Assembly: GCF_037023745.1 (NCBI RefSeq) | Contig: NZ_CP146101.1 | Coordinates: forward strand, 1,364,001-1,428,000 | Length of the DNA stretch: 64,000 bases | Direction: 5' to 3' | From: Streptomyces sp. SCSIO 30461 | GTDB taxonomy: Bacteria; Actinomycetota; Actinomycetes; Streptomycetales; Streptomycetaceae | Part shown: one piece after another, positions 61,707 through 64,000 of the stretch | Numbering within the stretch: position 1 is the first letter of the stretch | How the letters are laid out: each line of letters starts with the position of its first letter | Notes under the pieces: generated by a model | Databases searched by the model: none | Seen by the model: the letters and a program-made list of their open reading frames with translations, nothing else | What the model was told of the DNA's origin: nothing | Made by a program: the position numbers and the translations under genes

Positions 61707-62399
61707 TCAGAGCTTGCGGGCGCGGATCAGCAGGGTGGTGGGCCAGTGGCCCATGCGGGGGTCGTTGAACTCCTGGGCCGAGGTGAGCCAGAAGCCCGCC
61801 CGGCTGAGGTGCCTCTCCCAACGGTCGGTATCGAACTCCCATCGGGCGATGGGGAGCCGAGTGCGGTCGGGCAGGGCGACGAAGTCGCGGCGGGGCCGGT
61901 CGTCGCCGGAGGGGCTTCGACCGCCGCGCTGCGGGTGGGGGACAGAGAAGGCCAGCACTCGCCCGGGCGTGAGGCGTTGGGCGATGGCCGGGAGCAGGAG
62001 CTCGGGGGCGACGAGGCCGACGGCGCCGAAGACGGAGTAGATCGCGTCGAACTGCTCGTCTGAGGCGTGCAGGTAGTGCAGGGCGTGGCCGGCGACGAAG
62101 GTGAGGTTGTTCAGCCGTCCGTAGTGGGAGCGTGCGCGGCGGACCTGGAGGCCGACCAGGTCGACGCCGGTGATATGGGCTCCGTGGCGGGTGGCGAGGT
62201 GGGCGGCGTTGTGGCCGGGGCCGCAGCCGAGTTCCAGGAGTCGCTTGCCGCGCAGGTCGGGGCCGAGGACGTCGGCTCCAGGGCCTTGGCCGGGTCTCGT
62301 GGTCCACTCCATCCGGGCGGGTACGGAAAGGGGTTCGGCGAGTCCGGCGGCGGTGCGCTGGAGGGCGTGGACGTGCCAGGGGGATGCCTGGGCGAGCAC
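61707..62399 (-). CDS. SAM-dependent methyltransferase, copy B
   Basis: 230 aa, close to the copy at 39797-40489 with motif I KRLLELGCGPGHNAAHLA, HITGVDLV and FDAIYSVFGAVG. GTG 62399 is in the same place as in copy A. All motifs are intact, but the operon upstream is deleted and its promoter is now whatever lies before the truncated phosphotransferase remnant. Expression is therefore uncertain. Confidence 0.78.
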   Translation of the reverse strand: MLAQASPWHVHALQRTAAGLAEPLSVPARMEWTTRPGQGPGADVLGPDLRGKRLLELGCGPGHNAAHLATRHGAHITGVDLVGLQVRRARSHYGRLNNLTFVAGHALHYLHASDEQFDAIYSVFGAVGLVAPELLLPAIAQRLTPGRVLAFSVPHPQRGGRSPSGDDRPRRDFVALPDRTRLPIARWEFDTDRWERHLSRAGFWLTSAQEFNDPRMGHWPTTLLIRARKL

Positions 62400-62400
62400 G

Positions 62401-62482
62401 TCAGATCTCCAGGAGGTGGAGGACGTCGGTGAGGTGGCGGCGGACGGCCTTGATGTAGGCGGGGTCGGTGGCCGGGTCGTTA
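62401..62482 (-). pseudogene. Phosphotransferase C-terminal remnant
   Basis: The last 27 codons of the APH-like gene (ending AVRRHLTDVLHLLEI as in copy A) remain, followed by the deletion junction at about 62482. Sequence upstream belongs to the start of the unknown 249-aa gene, of which only the first codons (TTIDTT) remain. Confidence 0.85.
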
Positions 62483-62730
62483 GGCCGTGGTGTCGATGGT
62501 GGTCACCGTGTCTCCGTCTCTGATCGGGCCGGGTCCGGGCACAGGAATGCCCGAGCCCGGTGTGGGCGTACGGAACTTCGGGGTGCCGCCCGGACCAAGG
62601 GGGAGCCTGGATCACGGTCACGCCGTTCCGGGCGGCTGCTGATAAGTGAACCGGTGGTCACGCTCAGTGGGTACGGTGGAAGGCAGTCGAAGCGGTATAC
62701 GCGGTTTACAGCTCCGAAGCGGAGGCGGTC

Positions 62731-62959
62731 GTGGCGGCGCAGAGAGTCCCCAACTCCCGTCTGCGCGACGTCATCGACGCGGTCGGCTGCACCTACGAGG
62801 CCCTCGCCCGAGACGTGCGGCGCATCGCCGCCGAGAACGGCGAGATCCTCCAGACCAACAAGTCGGCCATCTCGCACTGGGTGAACGGCACCCGTGCCCC
62901 GTCGGGCCGAGTAGGCCAGTACCTCGCCGAAGCGCTGTCCCGCCGAGCGGGGCGCACGG
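62731..62959 (+). pseudogene. XRE-TPR regulator fragment, copy B
   Basis: GTG 62731 and the DNA-binding domain (NSRLRDVIDAVGCTYEALAR, NKSAISHWVNGTR, YLAEALSRRAGRTVT) match copy A. After about 62960 the frame runs into unrelated sequence. The TPR domain is lost. If translated it would give the DNA-binding domain alone with a short foreign tail, which could still compete for the operator at 42395-42440. Confidence 0.8.
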
Positions 62960-63304
62960 TCACACGATTGGGACATCCCCGGCACAGCCTTCATCGACCC
63001 CGGGGAGAACTGGTGCGGTGTTCGGTGCCCCGTATGCAGCTCCGACATCGAAGACTGGTGGGGCAACGCGATGGACACGGCAGCCCTTCCAGACGGCTAC
63101 TTCGACTCACTTGCTGTGACTATGCCCTGTTGCTCTGCCCCGATGGACTTGAACGCCCTCGACTACGTCGAGGCTGCGGGTTTCGCCAGGTACAGCCTCG
63201 TAGCCACAGACCCAGAATGCGAGCTACCGCTACCGGCAGTTAGCGTCCAGGCGCTGGAGGATCTCCTGGGCACGGACCTGCGGCAGGTCGTCGCCCGGTA
63301 CTGA
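62960..63304 (+). pseudogene. 5'-truncated gene with zinc-ribbon Cys pairs
   Basis: The frame opens at the edge of the duplicated segment and reads DWDIPGTAFIDPGENWCGVR, CPVCSSDIEDWWG, then AVTMPCCSAPMDLNALDYVE and ends LLGTDLRQVVARY at 63304. ENWCGVRCPVC and MPCC may bind zinc. No start lies before the conserved part; ATG 63071 would lose half. It is probably the 3' part of a gene of an unrecognised Streptomyces family that was cut by the duplication. Confidence 0.65.
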
Positions 63305-63322
63305 CGTCAAGTGCTGGCTTCG

Positions 63323-63869
63323 CTATGCGGGGCCGCTCGGAAACAGAAGCTCGTACGGCAGGTAATCGTCGTCCGGTACGCGCGGCACGTAGTCCGGGGC
63401 CGTGCGCGCGGCCACAGCCAGCAGGCGAGCGGCAGCCTCCTCCTCGGAGAGAGGCAAGCCCGAGGGCGCGCAGAAGGCGGTCGCGCTCGGCGTCGAAGTC
63501 CGGGTGGTCGGCCCGAAGGTCCGAGCCGAACTCGCTGATCGCGAAGCCCTTCGCCAGGTCGCGCCAGAAGGGCAGTACGGCGATGAGTGTGATGGCCTCG
63601 ACGAGGTCGGCGCCGATCAACGTGGCCTGGCCCTCGGAATCGGCATACAGGACATGCCGCTCCTCGGCCCCGGCTTCCCCGCAGAGGAAGTACGTGCCGC
63701 CGGCGCCGCATCCGGCTACCGGGTGCAGCGGCCTGCCAGAGGGAAGTACAAGATCCTCGATAGGATCCCGGCGATCTATGTCGAAGTCACCTGGCCAGGC
63801 CAGCGCGGCAGCCAGCGACGAGTCTTGCTCAAGGCCCTTGAAATTCGCACACGGGCGGGGGCTGCGCAC
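63323..63869 (-). pseudogene. Frameshifted gene of unknown family
   Basis: From about GTG 63869 the frame reads LAAALAWPGDFDIDRRDPIE, DLVLPSGRPLHPVAGCGAGG, TYFLCGEAGAEE, FGSDLRADHPDFDAERDRLL. Near 63465 the coding potential moves one base over. The new frame reads LPLSEEEAAARLLAVAARTA, PDYVPRVPDDDYLPYELLFP to a stop at 63323. A single indel explains both. The N-terminal part with GAGGTYFLCGE and DSEGQATLIGADL recalls immunity-like Streptomyces proteins, but I cannot name the family. Confidence 0.6.
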
Positions 63870-63878
63870 GCACGCACG

Positions 63879-64000
63879 TCAGAGGAGGTTGTTGTAGCCC
63901 TTCCCGCTGGTGGCGATCTTCGTGCGCGTGGCGAGTGGGGCTGAGGACCGGCCGGTGCCTTTGTAGAGCCAGAGGGCGCCCGAGCCGTCGCGGGCGATGA
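63879..64000 (-). CDS. C-terminal end of an FG-GAP/VCBS-repeat protein (partial)
   Basis: The last 39 codons of a gene extending beyond the window: IARDGSGALWLYKGTGRSSA, then ending GKGYNNLL. The ARDGSGALWLYKGTG unit is the classic repeat of Streptomyces secreted beta-propeller (VCBS/FG-GAP) proteins. Nothing can be said about the rest of the protein. Confidence 0.8.
   Translation of the reverse strand, partial: IARDGSGALWLYKGTGRSSAPLATRTKIATSGKGYNNLL

Larger units (their letters stand above)
61110..62960. repeat. Duplicated segment, copy B (internally deleted)
   Basis: Matches 39203-42680 at high identity but lacks about 1.6 kb. At about 62482 it jumps from the C-terminal part of the phosphotransferase gene (equivalent of 40571) to the start region of the unknown 249-aa gene (equivalent of 42206). 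The right end stops in the XRE gene near 62960, where another gene fragment follows. Confidence 0.85.

Overview
This window is high-GC actinobacterial DNA, almost certainly Streptomyces. The evidence is strong G/C bias at codon third positions, frequent GTG starts, 4-bp ATGA/GTGA gene overlaps, and many Streptomyces-type families (DUF6507, DUF6177, DUF2637, replication-relaxation, Imm49). No ribosomal or core metabolic genes are present. Nearly everything is accessory: a secretion locus, a conjugation module, integrases, insertion sequences, group II introns and their debris. The sequence alone does not show whether this is chromosomal or on a large plasmid.

Layout. 1-2110: decayed transposases (ISAs1, IS5-type and IS21-type remnants) around one small DUF7660-like gene. 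2286-15535, + strand: a compact type VII (ESX-like) operon with two small WXG100-type proteins, a DUF6507 protein, an 887-aa toxin ending in a PD-(D/E)XK nuclease-like domain, its Imm49 immunity protein, a small membrane protein, EccD, a MinD-like ATPase, the triple-ATPase EccC, and DUF6177. EccB, EccE and the mycosin protease are absent from the window. A perfect 15-bp hairpin (15614-15656) separates this operon from the next block. 15671-28420, - strand: a T4SS-type conjugation module, read as pilin, VirB6-like channel, PrgI-like protein, VirB4 ATPase, coupling ATPase, replication-relaxation protein, SLT-NlpC/P60 cell-wall hydrolase, DUF2637 and a winged-helix regulator, headed by a sigma-like regulator. 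28878-32473, + strand: an amino-DNA-methyltransferase pair, a relic cytosine-C5 methyltransferase, an excisionase and tyrosine integrase 1.

32.5-48.8 kb looks like a second integrated element. Its integrase (int2) points at integrase 1, and candidate attachment repeats lie at 32544-32591 and 48707-48754. Int2 is split just after its catalytic tyrosine by a 4662-bp insertion (32799-37460). This insertion carries a SUKH-like gene plus an operon of an active tyrosine recombinase, a small HTH protein and a zinc-ribbon-rich recombinase-like protein. Its plan resembles Tn554 (TnpA/TnpB/TnpC), and removing it in silico restores the int2 reading frame. The second element also carries a HAD / methyltransferase / phosphotransferase / unknown-gene operon divergent from an XRE-TPR regulator and a NUDIX gene, a DUF4276-plus-AAA ATPase pair (candidate phage defence), and DUF6000, HEAT-like and CPCC genes.

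48.8-59.9 kb is a nest of mobile DNA. It holds an apparently intact group II intron just 3' of a terminator hairpin, an IS4 element, an intact ISAs1 element with a 10-bp target duplication, a second group II intron with a nonsense mutation and an IS3 insertion (5-bp duplication), and an ISL3 element with an 8-bp duplication. 59.9-64 kb carries a SUKH-like gene, an unidentified gene and a partly deleted second copy of the HAD/methyltransferase/XRE module. The window closes with broken genes and the end of a probable VCBS-repeat protein.
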